Shown: positions 18,862 to 25,596 of the stretch, piece by piece
How positions within the stretch are numbered: position 1 is the first letter of the stretch
Layout: every line of letters begins with the position of its first letter
DNA from: a virus
DNA: 25,596 bases
Strand: one strand, 5' to 3'
IMG/VR virus record: IMGVR_UViG_3300049212_000028
Location: 1-25,596 of that record
Made by a program: the position numbers and the translations under genes
The notes under the pieces: generated by a model
The model's input: only the letters and a program-made list of their open reading frames with translations
What the model was told of the DNA's origin: nothing
Databases searched by the model: none

Positions 18862-19554
18862 ATGGCTGCCACGGTCGTATCGACGACGCATGTTCCTGGT
18901 GGTTCGGTCCAAACGATCAGCTTTACCGGCATCAATGCAAGCGCCGGCAATGCAGTTGTTGTGTTGTTGAGTATCCGCGACGCAGGCGGCGCGAGCTACT
19001 CCAGTGCAACCTGGAACAGTGGCAGTGTCACTGCAGCGGATACGCAGCTGGACACGCTAACCGATGGCATGCAATTGCATGCGATTGCATTCACCGGTCT
19101 AACCGGCACACAGACCCTTGCTATCACTCTTGATGCATTCAGCGATGACATCGAGGGCTGGGCGGTTGTGATATCCAACGCCAACACGGCCGACGTGTTG
19201 GGCACAGCTGCGTATACCGCAAGCGGTAGTAATGCCTCGCCCGCAGCTGCAACGGTTTCGACAGATGCGAATGCAATCGTTTTGTCTCAGGCCCGTGGTC
19301 GCGCCGACCTTACCGCAACCATGGCAGCCCAGTCCGGGCAAACCAGCATCGATGGCCCGCAACTCTCCGGCAATGGCAACACGATCATGCTCTCCTCTGA
19401 GCCTGGCGCTGCTTCTGTCTCGAGCGGTTACACATTCGATGACTCAGCCTTCCCGTTCGTGCGGGTTGCGGTAGTGCCTGTGAACGGCACGGGTGGCGGT
19501 AGTAGTCAGGCCCCGCGAAGCTCCGCGTTTATGCGGATGTTGATGAACAACTGA
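18862..19554 (+). CDS. Beta-rich structural/adhesin-like protein, 230 aa
   Basis: ATG 18862, one base after the upstream stop. Gly/Ser/Thr/Ala-rich beta-sandwich sequence (VPGGSVQTISFTGINASAGN, later SDDIEGWAVVISNANTADVL and DDSAFPFVRVAVVPVNGTGG), typical of phage tail-fibre or appendage domains. The last residues (SSAFMRMLMNN) are unlike the rest and may be an interaction tail. A terminator follows at 19579. Probably virion surface, by context. Confidence 0.72.
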   Translation: MAATVVSTTHVPGGSVQTISFTGINASAGNAVVVLLSIRDAGGASYSSATWNSGSVTAADTQLDTLTDGMQLHAIAFTGLTGTQTLAITLDAFSDDIEGWAVVISNANTADVLGTAAYTASGSNASPAAATVSTDANAIVLSQARGRADLTATMAAQSGQTSIDGPQLSGNGNTIMLSSEPGAASVSSGYTFDDSAFPFVRVAVVPVNGTGGGSSQAPRSSAFMRMLMNN

Positions 19555-19578
19555 GCGCACATGAAATTCACCCCTGAA

Positions 19579-19599
19579 CCCGCCCCGTGCGGGTTTTTT
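19579..19599 (+). terminator. Intrinsic terminator within the late gene cluster
   Basis: Stem CCCGC (19579-19583) / GCGGG (19589-19593), loop CCCGT, then six T. It separates the Fn3/lectin/adhesin unit from the following structural genes, which lie on the same strand. Confidence 0.8.
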
Positions 19600-19617
19600 C
19601 GTTTCTGAGGCCAGCGC

Positions 19618-20265
19618 ATGCGACTGCTGAAGCAAAGCACGGCAACCACGTTGCTGCTCGGTCCGTTTCTTGATGAGACGGACGGACGGACCGCAGAAAC
19701 GGCGTTGACGCTTTCTCAAGCCGACATCCGGCTATGGAAAGAAGGCGGCACCACTGCAGCCCAGAAGAACGAGAGCACGACCTGTACTCATAGAGAGAAC
19801 GGGTATTACACCTGTCCGGTGAACACGACGGACACCAACACCTTAGGCACGCTTGCGGTATTCGTGAATGAGTCGGGAGCGCTGCCAATTCGCCTCGATT
19901 ATCTGGTGGTGCCGGCGAACGTGTACGACTCATTTACGCTGGGGACCGATCTGCTTGATGTCAGTATCGTCCAGGCGAATGGGTCCGCTACACCCATCAC
20001 CAATTTTGCTGCAGCCTGCTTGGGTTATGTCATCGGCACGTCGGACAACACTGGATTTACGGCGACAAACGCCATCATGGATACGACGATCACCGAGGCG
20101 ACGGCCGATCACTTCAACGGCCGTGCCATCGTGTTCACCTCGGGCGCGTTGCTCGGTCAAGCGACATTGATTACCGACTATGCCCTGACGGGCGGCCGCG
20201 GGCGCTTCACATTCTCGACGCTCACGGAAGTTGTACCTAACGGTACGACATTTACGATCGTCTAA
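19618..20265 (+). CDS. Phage structural protein, 215 aa
   Basis: ATG 19618. The start (MRLLKQSTATTLLLGPFLDE then DGRTAETALTLSQADIRLWK) and the middle (ENGYYTCPVNTTDTNTLGTL then LDYLVVPANVYDSFTLGTDL) match a frequent phage virion protein type with 'LGPFxDxxDGxTxExxLT...DIRLxKxGG', encoded among fibre or baseplate genes. The C-terminal half is a separate beta domain (GRAIVFTSGALLGQATLITD). Its stop overlaps the next start as TAATG. Confidence 0.8.
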   Translation: MRLLKQSTATTLLLGPFLDETDGRTAETALTLSQADIRLWKEGGTTAAQKNESTTCTHRENGYYTCPVNTTDTNTLGTLAVFVNESGALPIRLDYLVVPANVYDSFTLGTDLLDVSIVQANGSATPITNFAAACLGYVIGTSDNTGFTATNAIMDTTITEATADHFNGRAIVFTSGALLGQATLITDYALTGGRGRFTFSTLTEVVPNGTTFTIV

Positions 20266-20975
20266 TGCCGTCCCTTGCTGGCGCAATAACTGTACTGGGC
20301 CTAGGTGGCCTGTCAGTTGGGGCGCCATTCTACGATTCGGAATATCAGACCGTACCGAGGCCATTCACTCAGCAGTTCACACAGCTGGGTCTGGGGGGCC
20401 TGTCGACCTTCCCGCACGCGGACTTCAGCGGGAAGGCCACAGAGACAACGGCACCGTTAACGGTCTCAGACACTGCCAGTCTCTCGGCCACCGAAGAGCC
20501 GATTGATCGCAACGAGATTGCGACCGCAGATACCGCGCGGCTGTCGGCGACGGAAGCGTCGCTGCTGTTCAATCGGATCGATGTCACCGATACCGCCGCG
20601 CTCACGGCCGGCGAGACGATTGCGCTTCTTCAGAGCGGCGTCACGCTCAAGACGGCGAGCGACACGGCCTCGCTCAGCGCCACCGATTCATCCGCAGTAA
20701 ATGTATCGCTAAGCGTATCCGACACCGCAAGCATTACGGTCACCGATACATCTGTGGTCGTTGTCTCGACCGAGACGCTATCGGTCACTGATACGGCCAG
20801 CCTCAGTGCGGATGACGCTCAGCTGCTCGAGATCTTCGCCGGCATCGTTGAGAAGACTGTCTCTGATTCGGCGTTCCTGACTGTCAGCGACTCAGCTGTT
20901 GTGGTCGAGGTGCGCCGTATTCGAAAAATCAAGTTCGAGGCGCGTCTGCCCCGAATGACGTTCGAGGTTGTTTGA
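20265..20975 (+). CDS. Repeat protein with SDTASLSA motif, 236 aa
   Basis: ATG 20265 overlapping the upstream TAA. N-terminus contains a duplicated LGLGGLS (residues 11-17 and 41-47). Residues 65-210 hold seven copies of a [VT]-[ST]-D-[ST]-A-x-[LI]-[ST] repeat, with the Asp at 69, 89, 109, 133, 153, 176 and 201, a spacing of 20-25 residues. Predicted as an extended beta-repeat shaft or ladder. The C-terminus (RRIRKIKFEARLPRMTFEVV) is basic and unlike the repeats. A virion fibre/decoration role is inferred. Confidence 0.8.
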   Translation: MPSLAGAITVLGLGGLSVGAPFYDSEYQTVPRPFTQQFTQLGLGGLSTFPHADFSGKATETTAPLTVSDTASLSATEEPIDRNEIATADTARLSATEASLLFNRIDVTDTAALTAGETIALLQSGVTLKTASDTASLSATDSSAVNVSLSVSDTASITVTDTSVVVVSTETLSVTDTASLSADDAQLLEIFAGIVEKTVSDSAFLTVSDSAVVVEVRRIRKIKFEARLPRMTFEVV

Positions 20976-21238
20976 TGTTTTACGTGGTCCTGAAGCCCGA
21001 CAAGACGCCGATGGAATCTCCGTTCATGACCATGGCGGATGCCCAGAGCGCGGTAGCTCAGGCAGAGCCCGATATCGTGCTTCAAAGCAACTACCGCATT
21101 CACCCGGTGCACAATCTGAGCGACCTCAAGTCGTTGTCGGTCAAGCATCGCGAAACCGTAGTGATTGAGAAATTCGACGGCGAGTACGTCGGCCAGCCAC
21201 CCGTGGAAGTTGTCGAGTTCAAATTCGGAGATATGTGA
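20975..21238 (+). CDS. Small phage structural-region protein, 87 aa
   Basis: ATG 20975 overlapping the upstream stop (TGATG); a TTG one codon earlier is possible. The product (MFYVVLKPDKTPMESPFMTM then ADAQSAVAQAEPDIVLQSNY) is an alpha/beta domain with no known motif, ending VVEFKFGDM. Coupled to the next gene. Function unknown. Confidence 0.72.
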   Translation: MFYVVLKPDKTPMESPFMTMADAQSAVAQAEPDIVLQSNYRIHPVHNLSDLKSLSVKHRETVVIEKFDGEYVGQPPVEVVEFKFGDM

Positions 21239-21618
21239 TGGCATTGACTAATGCGGGCGCGATTCTCGCCGCCCAGTGTCTGATGAACGACAGCGCGACC
21301 TTCCTCAATAGTTCGAACGCACACCTTGGAGTCGGTGACAGCTCGACAGCGTTCGCCGCGGCCCAGACCGACTTGCAGGCGGCATCCAACAAGCTCCGCA
21401 AGGGCATGGAGGCGAGTTACCCGACGCGGTCCTCTGGTGCGATGACGCTGCGAAGCCTATTCGGGACCAGTGAGGCGAACTTTGCCTGGGCAGAATGGGG
21501 CAGCTTCAATGCGAACTCGGGTGGCACGATGTTCACGAGAAAGGTTGAGGCGCTGGGCACGAAAACGAGTGCACAGAGTTGGCAGCTCACTGCGACGATT
21601 ACCCTGGCCGCAGCCTAA
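21238..21618 (+). CDS. Phage structural protein, 126 aa
   Basis: ATG 21238 overlapping the TGA upstream. The sequence (NAGAILAAQCLMNDSATFLN then AHLGVGDSSTAFAAAQTDLQ, later MTLRSLFGTSEANFAWAEWG) fits a recurring phage virion-protein type with 'LGVGDSxTAFxxxQTDL...LxSxFxxxxANFxWxEWG'. Placed among fibre genes; probably part of the tail or appendage. The stop overlaps the next start (TAATG). Confidence 0.8.
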   Translation: MALTNAGAILAAQCLMNDSATFLNSSNAHLGVGDSSTAFAAAQTDLQAASNKLRKGMEASYPTRSSGAMTLRSLFGTSEANFAWAEWGSFNANSGGTMFTRKVEALGTKTSAQSWQLTATITLAAA

Positions 21619-21950
21619 TGCCCACCTACGTGAACGAGTCGAGCACATTGACTGTGCAAACTCGCTTCTACAACCAGTCGAACGATCCAGCGGCTCCAAC
21701 CACCGCGCGCTATCTGATCCGTGACGTGTCGAATGATCGTGTCGTGCGTGACTGGACCAATCTCGCCCCAGCACCGTCGATTGATATCGAGATCGCAGCC
21801 TCAGACAACGACATCTACGAGCATACGCCACGGGGCCGACGTTTCGAGAAGCGCGTGCTCACGGTGCAGACAAACTCGGGTGAGATCACTCAGTACGTCG
21901 ATGAGTTCGAGTATTGGGTCCGTAACCTGGCCGGCATCGACAACGATTAG
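21618..21950 (+). CDS. Hypothetical structural-region protein, 110 aa
   Basis: ATG 21618. A beta-sandwich-like sequence (TLTVQTRFYNQSNDPAAPTT then ARYLIRDVSNDRVVRDWTNL, later GEITQYVDEFEYWVRNLAGI). The pattern resembles small Ig-like virion proteins found beside the preceding family. Function not established. It is the last gene of the fibre-like cluster. Confidence 0.75.
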   Translation: MPTYVNESSTLTVQTRFYNQSNDPAAPTTARYLIRDVSNDRVVRDWTNLAPAPSIDIEIAASDNDIYEHTPRGRRFEKRVLTVQTNSGEITQYVDEFEYWVRNLAGIDND

Positions 21951-21953
21951 AAA

Positions 21954-21965
21954 AATCAATTGATT
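21954..21965. repeat. 12-bp palindrome in AT-rich spacer before terminase genes
   Basis: AATCAATTGATT is a perfect inverted repeat in the short AT-rich gap (21951-21978) between the last fibre-type gene and the small terminase. It could be a protein site or pac-related; no function is shown. Confidence 0.4.
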
Positions 21966-21978
21966 GTAATTGTATTCT

Positions 21979-22278
21979 ATGAGCGGAGCCCCCGTTGGAA
22001 ATCAGAACGCCGCCAAATCAAAGCGGTTGTTCACAGCTGCGCTCAAGCGCCTCTTTGCTCAAGACCCTACTCGCGCGGACAGGCTCGCCGAAAAGCTCAT
22101 CTCGCTAGCTGAGCAGGGCGAGGCTTGGGCGTTCAAGGAACTGTTCGATCGCGTCGACGGCAAGGCGCCTCAGCCGCTGACAGGTGGCGATGACGATGAC
22201 AACCCGATCAAGACGCACAGCGAGATCCTGATTCGAGCCGTAGATGCAGCTAGCGATAGACCTTCCGAGGAAGGCTAG
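21979..22278 (+). CDS. Probable terminase small subunit / DUF5681-like protein
   Basis: 99 residues, ATG 21979; an in-frame TTG three codons upstream is less likely. The start (MSGAPVGNQNAAKSKRLFTA) and the helix set (ALKRLFAQDPTRADRLAEKL then FKELFDRVDGKAPQPLTGGD) match small proteins that directly precede large terminases. The acidic tail (GGDDDDNP) is common there. It would recognise phage DNA and partner TerL. The large subunit starts 35 nt before its stop. Confidence 0.75.
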   Translation: MSGAPVGNQNAAKSKRLFTAALKRLFAQDPTRADRLAEKLISLAEQGEAWAFKELFDRVDGKAPQPLTGGDDDDNPIKTHSEILIRAVDAASDRPSEEG

Positions 22279-23494
22279 CGACACACTGGTTCCGAAAGCA
22301 CGCTTCAAGGTGCTTCACGGCGGACGAGATTCAGCGAAGTCTCATTCGATTGCGCGGATGCTTCTGGCAAGAGGCAGGGCGAGACCAGAGCGCATTCTGT
22401 GCACTCGTGAAATCCAGAAGTCGATTGCAGAGTCAGTCCATCAGCTGCTCAAGGACCTGATCGGTGAGCTTGGTCTGCAGGACTTCTACGAGGTCCAGCA
22501 GAACTACATCCGAGGTGCGAGCGGCACGCAGATCGCGTTTCATGGTCTTTCAGGCCAGACAGCCACATCGATCAAGTCGTTTGAGGGCACGACGATTTGC
22601 TGGGTCGAGGAAGCGCAGACCATCAGCAAGCGCAGCTGGGATCTGCTTGAGCCGACTATCCGAGCGCCAGGCTCTGAGATCTGGGTGAGCTTCAACCCGG
22701 ACATGGACACAGACGAGACGTACAAGCGGTTCGTCGTGAGCCCACCGCCTGATTCCATCGTCACCCAGATGAATTGGGTCGATAACCCTTGGCGATCCAG
22801 GGTGCTGGATGCGGCGCGCGAGAAGATGCGGCAGGAGTCGCCTGACGATTACGCCCATATCTACATGGGCCAGTGCCGGCCAGCTGTCGAAGGCGCGATC
22901 TATTACCAGGAAGTCTCGAAGCTCAAGAGCAGCGGTCGACTGGGCAACGTGCCTTACGACCCGATGCTCAAGGTGCATGTCATATGCGACTTGGGCTTCA
23001 ACGACTTTATGGCATTGCTGTTGGTCCAGCGCTTGGGCTCTGAGATTCGGATCATTCGGTATATCGAGGACCGGATGCGATTCATTCCGAGCTATCACCA
23101 GGAGCTGCAGGACCTGAAGCTCAACTGGGGAAAGCTGTATTTGCCTCATGACGGCAAGGCCAAGCATGTCACCGGCTCAAGTGCGCAAGAGCAATTCGAT
23201 GCGCTCGGCTGGGATGTGGAGATCGTTCCCGACATCGGTATCGAGCAGGGCATTCGAAAGACGCGCGAGGTGTTTCCTCGCTTCTATGTCGACAAGACGC
23301 ATGCGGGCGAGCTGGTGAGTCGTCTGGGTCGGTATCGACGACGAGTGAACGCAGAAGGGCAGGCATCGACGCCGCTTCACGATGACAGTTCGAACGGAGC
23401 TGACGGTACGCGATATCTGGCGATAGTGGCCGATCAGCTGAGCAACGAATCACAAGTGATTGCAGATCCATACGCAGGCTTCCGACGTGGCTGA
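22244..23494 (+). CDS. terL: Terminase large subunit, PBSX/Terminase_3 type
   Basis: 416 residues, ATG 22244. ATPase: Walker A-like GGRDSAKS (26-33), Walker B TICWVEEAQ (117-125), and SFNPDM (149-154), the coupling motif of this family. Nuclease domain acidic residues: Asp249 (VICDLGFND), Asp303 (LPHDGKAKH) and HDDSSNGADG (379-388). It packages and cuts concatemeric DNA at the portal. Walker A carries Asp in place of the usual Gly (GGRGSGKS). Overlaps the small subunit by 35 nt and the portal by 8 nt. Confidence 0.93.
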   Translation: MQLAIDLPRKASDTLVPKARFKVLHGGRDSAKSHSIARMLLARGRARPERILCTREIQKSIAESVHQLLKDLIGELGLQDFYEVQQNYIRGASGTQIAFHGLSGQTATSIKSFEGTTICWVEEAQTISKRSWDLLEPTIRAPGSEIWVSFNPDMDTDETYKRFVVSPPPDSIVTQMNWVDNPWRSRVLDAAREKMRQESPDDYAHIYMGQCRPAVEGAIYYQEVSKLKSSGRLGNVPYDPMLKVHVICDLGFNDFMALLLVQRLGSEIRIIRYIEDRMRFIPSYHQELQDLKLNWGKLYLPHDGKAKHVTGSSAQEQFDALGWDVEIVPDIGIEQGIRKTREVFPRFYVDKTHAGELVSRLGRYRRRVNAEGQASTPLHDDSSNGADGTRYLAIVADQLSNESQVIADPYAGFRRG

Positions 23495-25596
23495 ACCAAA
23501 AGCGGACAAAACTACGAGCAAGGCCGAAGAGCTGCTTGTTCGAGTCCGCAAGCATTACAAGATCGCTGAGGAGGCGGACCGCGACAATCGAGAGGAAGCA
23601 CTCAAGGACCTGAAGTTCCTTCACAAGCCCGGCGAGCAATGGGACGAGTGGACGCGCCAGAAACGTGGTGCAGAGCGTCCCATGTACGAGTTCAACAAGA
23701 CTCGTATCACGGTGAAACGCGTCGTCAATGACATGCGCGCCAATCGCCCTCAGGGCAAGGTGCGTGCGGTCGAGGATGGCGACAAGCCCACATCGAACGT
23801 GATGGAAGGCTTGATCCGCAACATCTGGAATACGGCCGATGGCGACACAGTCATCGATACGGCCGCTGAGTACCAGGTCGGTGCTGGCATGGGCGCCTGG
23901 CGTGTCACGGTCGATTATGCGGACGATGAAGCATTTGAGCAGAAGATCGGTGTTGATCCGATTCGCAACCCATTCTGCCTGTTTGCAGATCCTTCGGCTC
24001 AGGACTCGCTAAAGCGAGACGCGAAGTACTGGATCCTGACGGACAAGGTCAGCAAAGAGACCTATGAGTCGCGCTGGCCGAACAAGGAAGTGTGTTCGTT
24101 CGAGGCTGACCAATTCGATGACGATCATGACTGGCAGTCTGAGGAGAAGGTTCGCATCTGCGAGTACTGGTGGAAGGAGCCAGTAGCCAAAACGCTCTGC
24201 CTTCTCGGCAACGGCATGACAATCGACAAGTCGGACCCGAATGCCACGCCTGAATTGATCGAACAAGCGGGTGGTGTCGTCAAAGAGCGGCCTGTTAAGT
24301 CGCACAAAATCATGATGTGCATCGTCGGTGGTGGCGATGCGATCCTTGATGGGCCTGTTGAGTGGGTTGGCAAAGAGTTCCCCTTCGTGATGATCTACGG
24401 CGAGTACGTCGTGATCGAAGGGAAAACTTACTGGTTCGGTCTGACGCGCTTCGCCAAGGATGCCCAGCGCTCATATAACGTGTCGCGCACCAATGCGATT
24501 GAATCCGTCGCGCTGACTCCACAAGCGAAGTTTTGGGCGACGGCTGAGCAGGCGCTGGGACATACGGCGGCTTGGGCGGAAGCGAACACCAAGAACTTCC
24601 CGTTCATGCTCTACAACGCCGACGCCAAAACGGGTGGCGCACCTCCGCAACGGATGGGCTCGGCAGATGTTCCAGTTGCGCTGATTCAAGAAATGCAAAT
24701 CAGCTCCGAGGACATCAAGGCTGTCACGGGCATTTATGACGCGTCCCTCGGCGCGCAGGGCAATGAGACCAGCGGCAAGGCGATCAATGCACGCCAGCGA
24801 CAAGGCGAGATCGCTACGTTCAACTACATGGACAACATGGCGAAGGGCATTCGTCGCACCTGGGAAATCCTGATCGATCTGGTGCCCAGGATCTACGACA
24901 CCGAACGTAGCGTTCGCATTCTTGGCATCGATGGCGCTGAGGATTACGCCAAGGTCAACACCGTTGATCCGAAGACTGGCAAAGCGCTCAACGATCTATC
25001 CCGTGGCAAGTACGACGTAACTGTGACGGTGGGCCCAAGCTTCGCGACATTGCGTCAGGAAGCTGCAGAAGCCTACGGGGAGATCGCTTCGCGCGATCCG
25101 AATGTGATGGCCGCCGCGGGCGACCTGATCTTCAAGGCGATGGACCTGCCGTACTCGGAGCAAATCGCCGAGCGCATCAAGGCGATGTTGCCGCCGCCGA
25201 TTCAGCAACTCATCAGCAAGGGCAAGGAGCTTCCGCCCGAAGTGGCCTCGGCTATGGCTCAGGTCAATCAGGCGATGCAGATGGTCGATGAGAAAGGGAA
25301 GCTCGTGACCGCGGCTGAGCAGGAACTGAAAGAGCTGCAGGCCCAAGCGAAAGGCGATGCTGCTTCAGCGAAGCTCGCACAGGCCAATCTCAAGACTGCC
25401 GAAGTACAGCTTGAGCAGCGATTCAATGAACTGCAGTCCGCGCAGGACAAGCTGACCACCGAGAAAGCGCTGTTCGATGCCCACGTCGAGAACGCGATGC
25501 TCAAGATCAAATTGGCCAAGGCTGAGGCGACGCACGCTGTCACCGAGAGCATTCATCACCACGAGAACACGCAGCGTGACGTTGCCGACGCGGTGA
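23487..25596 (+). CDS. P22-type portal protein, incomplete at window end
   Basis: GTG 23487, open to the window edge (703 codons, last one partial), close to P22 portal length (725 aa). The start (KAEELLVRVRKHYKIAEEAD then LKDLKFLHKPGEQWDEWTRQ) and EFNKTRITVKRVVNDMRANR match the P22-portal family, and YDASLGAQGNETSGKAINAR is the conserved core. The last about 120 residues form a long helical/coiled-coil barrel region. The portal is the DNA gate at the capsid vertex. The family suggests podovirus-like or related architecture. Overlaps terL by 8 nt. Confidence 0.92.
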   Translation, partial: MAEPKADKTTSKAEELLVRVRKHYKIAEEADRDNREEALKDLKFLHKPGEQWDEWTRQKRGAERPMYEFNKTRITVKRVVNDMRANRPQGKVRAVEDGDKPTSNVMEGLIRNIWNTADGDTVIDTAAEYQVGAGMGAWRVTVDYADDEAFEQKIGVDPIRNPFCLFADPSAQDSLKRDAKYWILTDKVSKETYESRWPNKEVCSFEADQFDDDHDWQSEEKVRICEYWWKEPVAKTLCLLGNGMTIDKSDPNATPELIEQAGGVVKERPVKSHKIMMCIVGGGDAILDGPVEWVGKEFPFVMIYGEYVVIEGKTYWFGLTRFAKDAQRSYNVSRTNAIESVALTPQAKFWATAEQALGHTAAWAEANTKNFPFMLYNADAKTGGAPPQRMGSADVPVALIQEMQISSEDIKAVTGIYDASLGAQGNETSGKAINARQRQGEIATFNYMDNMAKGIRRTWEILIDLVPRIYDTERSVRILGIDGAEDYAKVNTVDPKTGKALNDLSRGKYDVTVTVGPSFATLRQEAAEAYGEIASRDPNVMAAAGDLIFKAMDLPYSEQIAERIKAMLPPPIQQLISKGKELPPEVASAMAQVNQAMQMVDEKGKLVTAAEQELKELQAQAKGDAASAKLAQANLKTAEVQLEQRFNELQSAQDKLTTEKALFDAHVENAMLKIKLAKAEATHAVTESIHHHENTQRDVADAV

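Noticed and set aside
22550-23167. 205-aa minus-strand frame inside terL
   Set aside because: Antisense to the ATPase and nuclease motifs of the terminase; composition follows from the GC-rich third codon position.
1-25596. tRNA genes, insertion sequences or a recognised anti-phage defence system
   Set aside because: I saw no tRNA T-arm/acceptor pattern, no transposase and no known defence gene set; by-eye search can miss short RNAs.

Overview
The window is most of one half of a temperate, tailed-phage genome (integrated or free) from a moderately GC-rich proteobacterium. The evidence is an integrase, a divergent repressor/Cro switch with repeated operators, an Erf-type recombinase, a replication module, fibre-like structural genes, terminase and a P22-type portal. 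Relatives of the YbcO/DUF1364 and DUF1367 families are typical of proteobacterial lambdoid phages; I cannot name the host genus. I see no tRNA, rRNA, CRISPR array or insertion sequence.

Layout. (1) 1-8815, minus strand: a long leftward early operon of small genes, most joined by 4-nt ATGA/GTGA overlaps. It includes a tyrosine integrase, a YbcO-like nuclease, a DUF1367 protein, a zinc-finger protein, Erf and a stand-alone LuxR-type HTH protein. (2) 8816-10378: the immunity region. Four 15-bp operators lie in two pairs, one pair over the leftward promoter and one between a short CI-like repressor (minus) and a Cro-like protein (plus). Behind the repressor, in the position of lambda rexAB, are a small membrane-anchored coiled-coil protein and a cysteine-containing beta-repeat protein. 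One plus-strand gene lies beside the left operators. (3) 10379-16767, plus strand: the rightward early operon. It has a regulatory protein with a coiled-coil tail, small genes, an O-like replication initiator with iterons inside its gene, a T7-gp4-like primase-helicase, several tiny genes (one tryptophan-rich, one a single membrane helix), a nuclease-like protein and a Q-like antiterminator candidate. (4) 16768-16956: a probable late promoter followed at once by an intrinsic terminator, as expected for antitermination control. (5) 16957-21950: exported or virion-surface proteins with Fn3, lectin-like and repeat domains. (6) 21979-25596: small terminase candidate, large terminase and a P22-type portal running off the end.

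How it fits together. The repressor would bind both operator pairs and silence the left and right early promoters. Both promoters sit so close to the first start codon that the transcripts should be nearly leaderless. After induction the left operon supplies recombination functions and the right operon supplies replication and then the Q-like protein. That protein would let polymerase pass the terminator at 16829-16865 and probably the one at 19579-19599 to express late genes. Two gene types occur in both arms: a coiled-coil MECR/GC protein and a CxxC/CxxC zinc protein. This suggests exchange between arms and argues that the genes left of the integrase are phage genes, not host flank. No obviously new multi-gene system stands out. 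The least explained parts are the rex-position module, the lone LuxR-type regulator, the secreted Fn3 pair and the SDTASLSA repeat protein.
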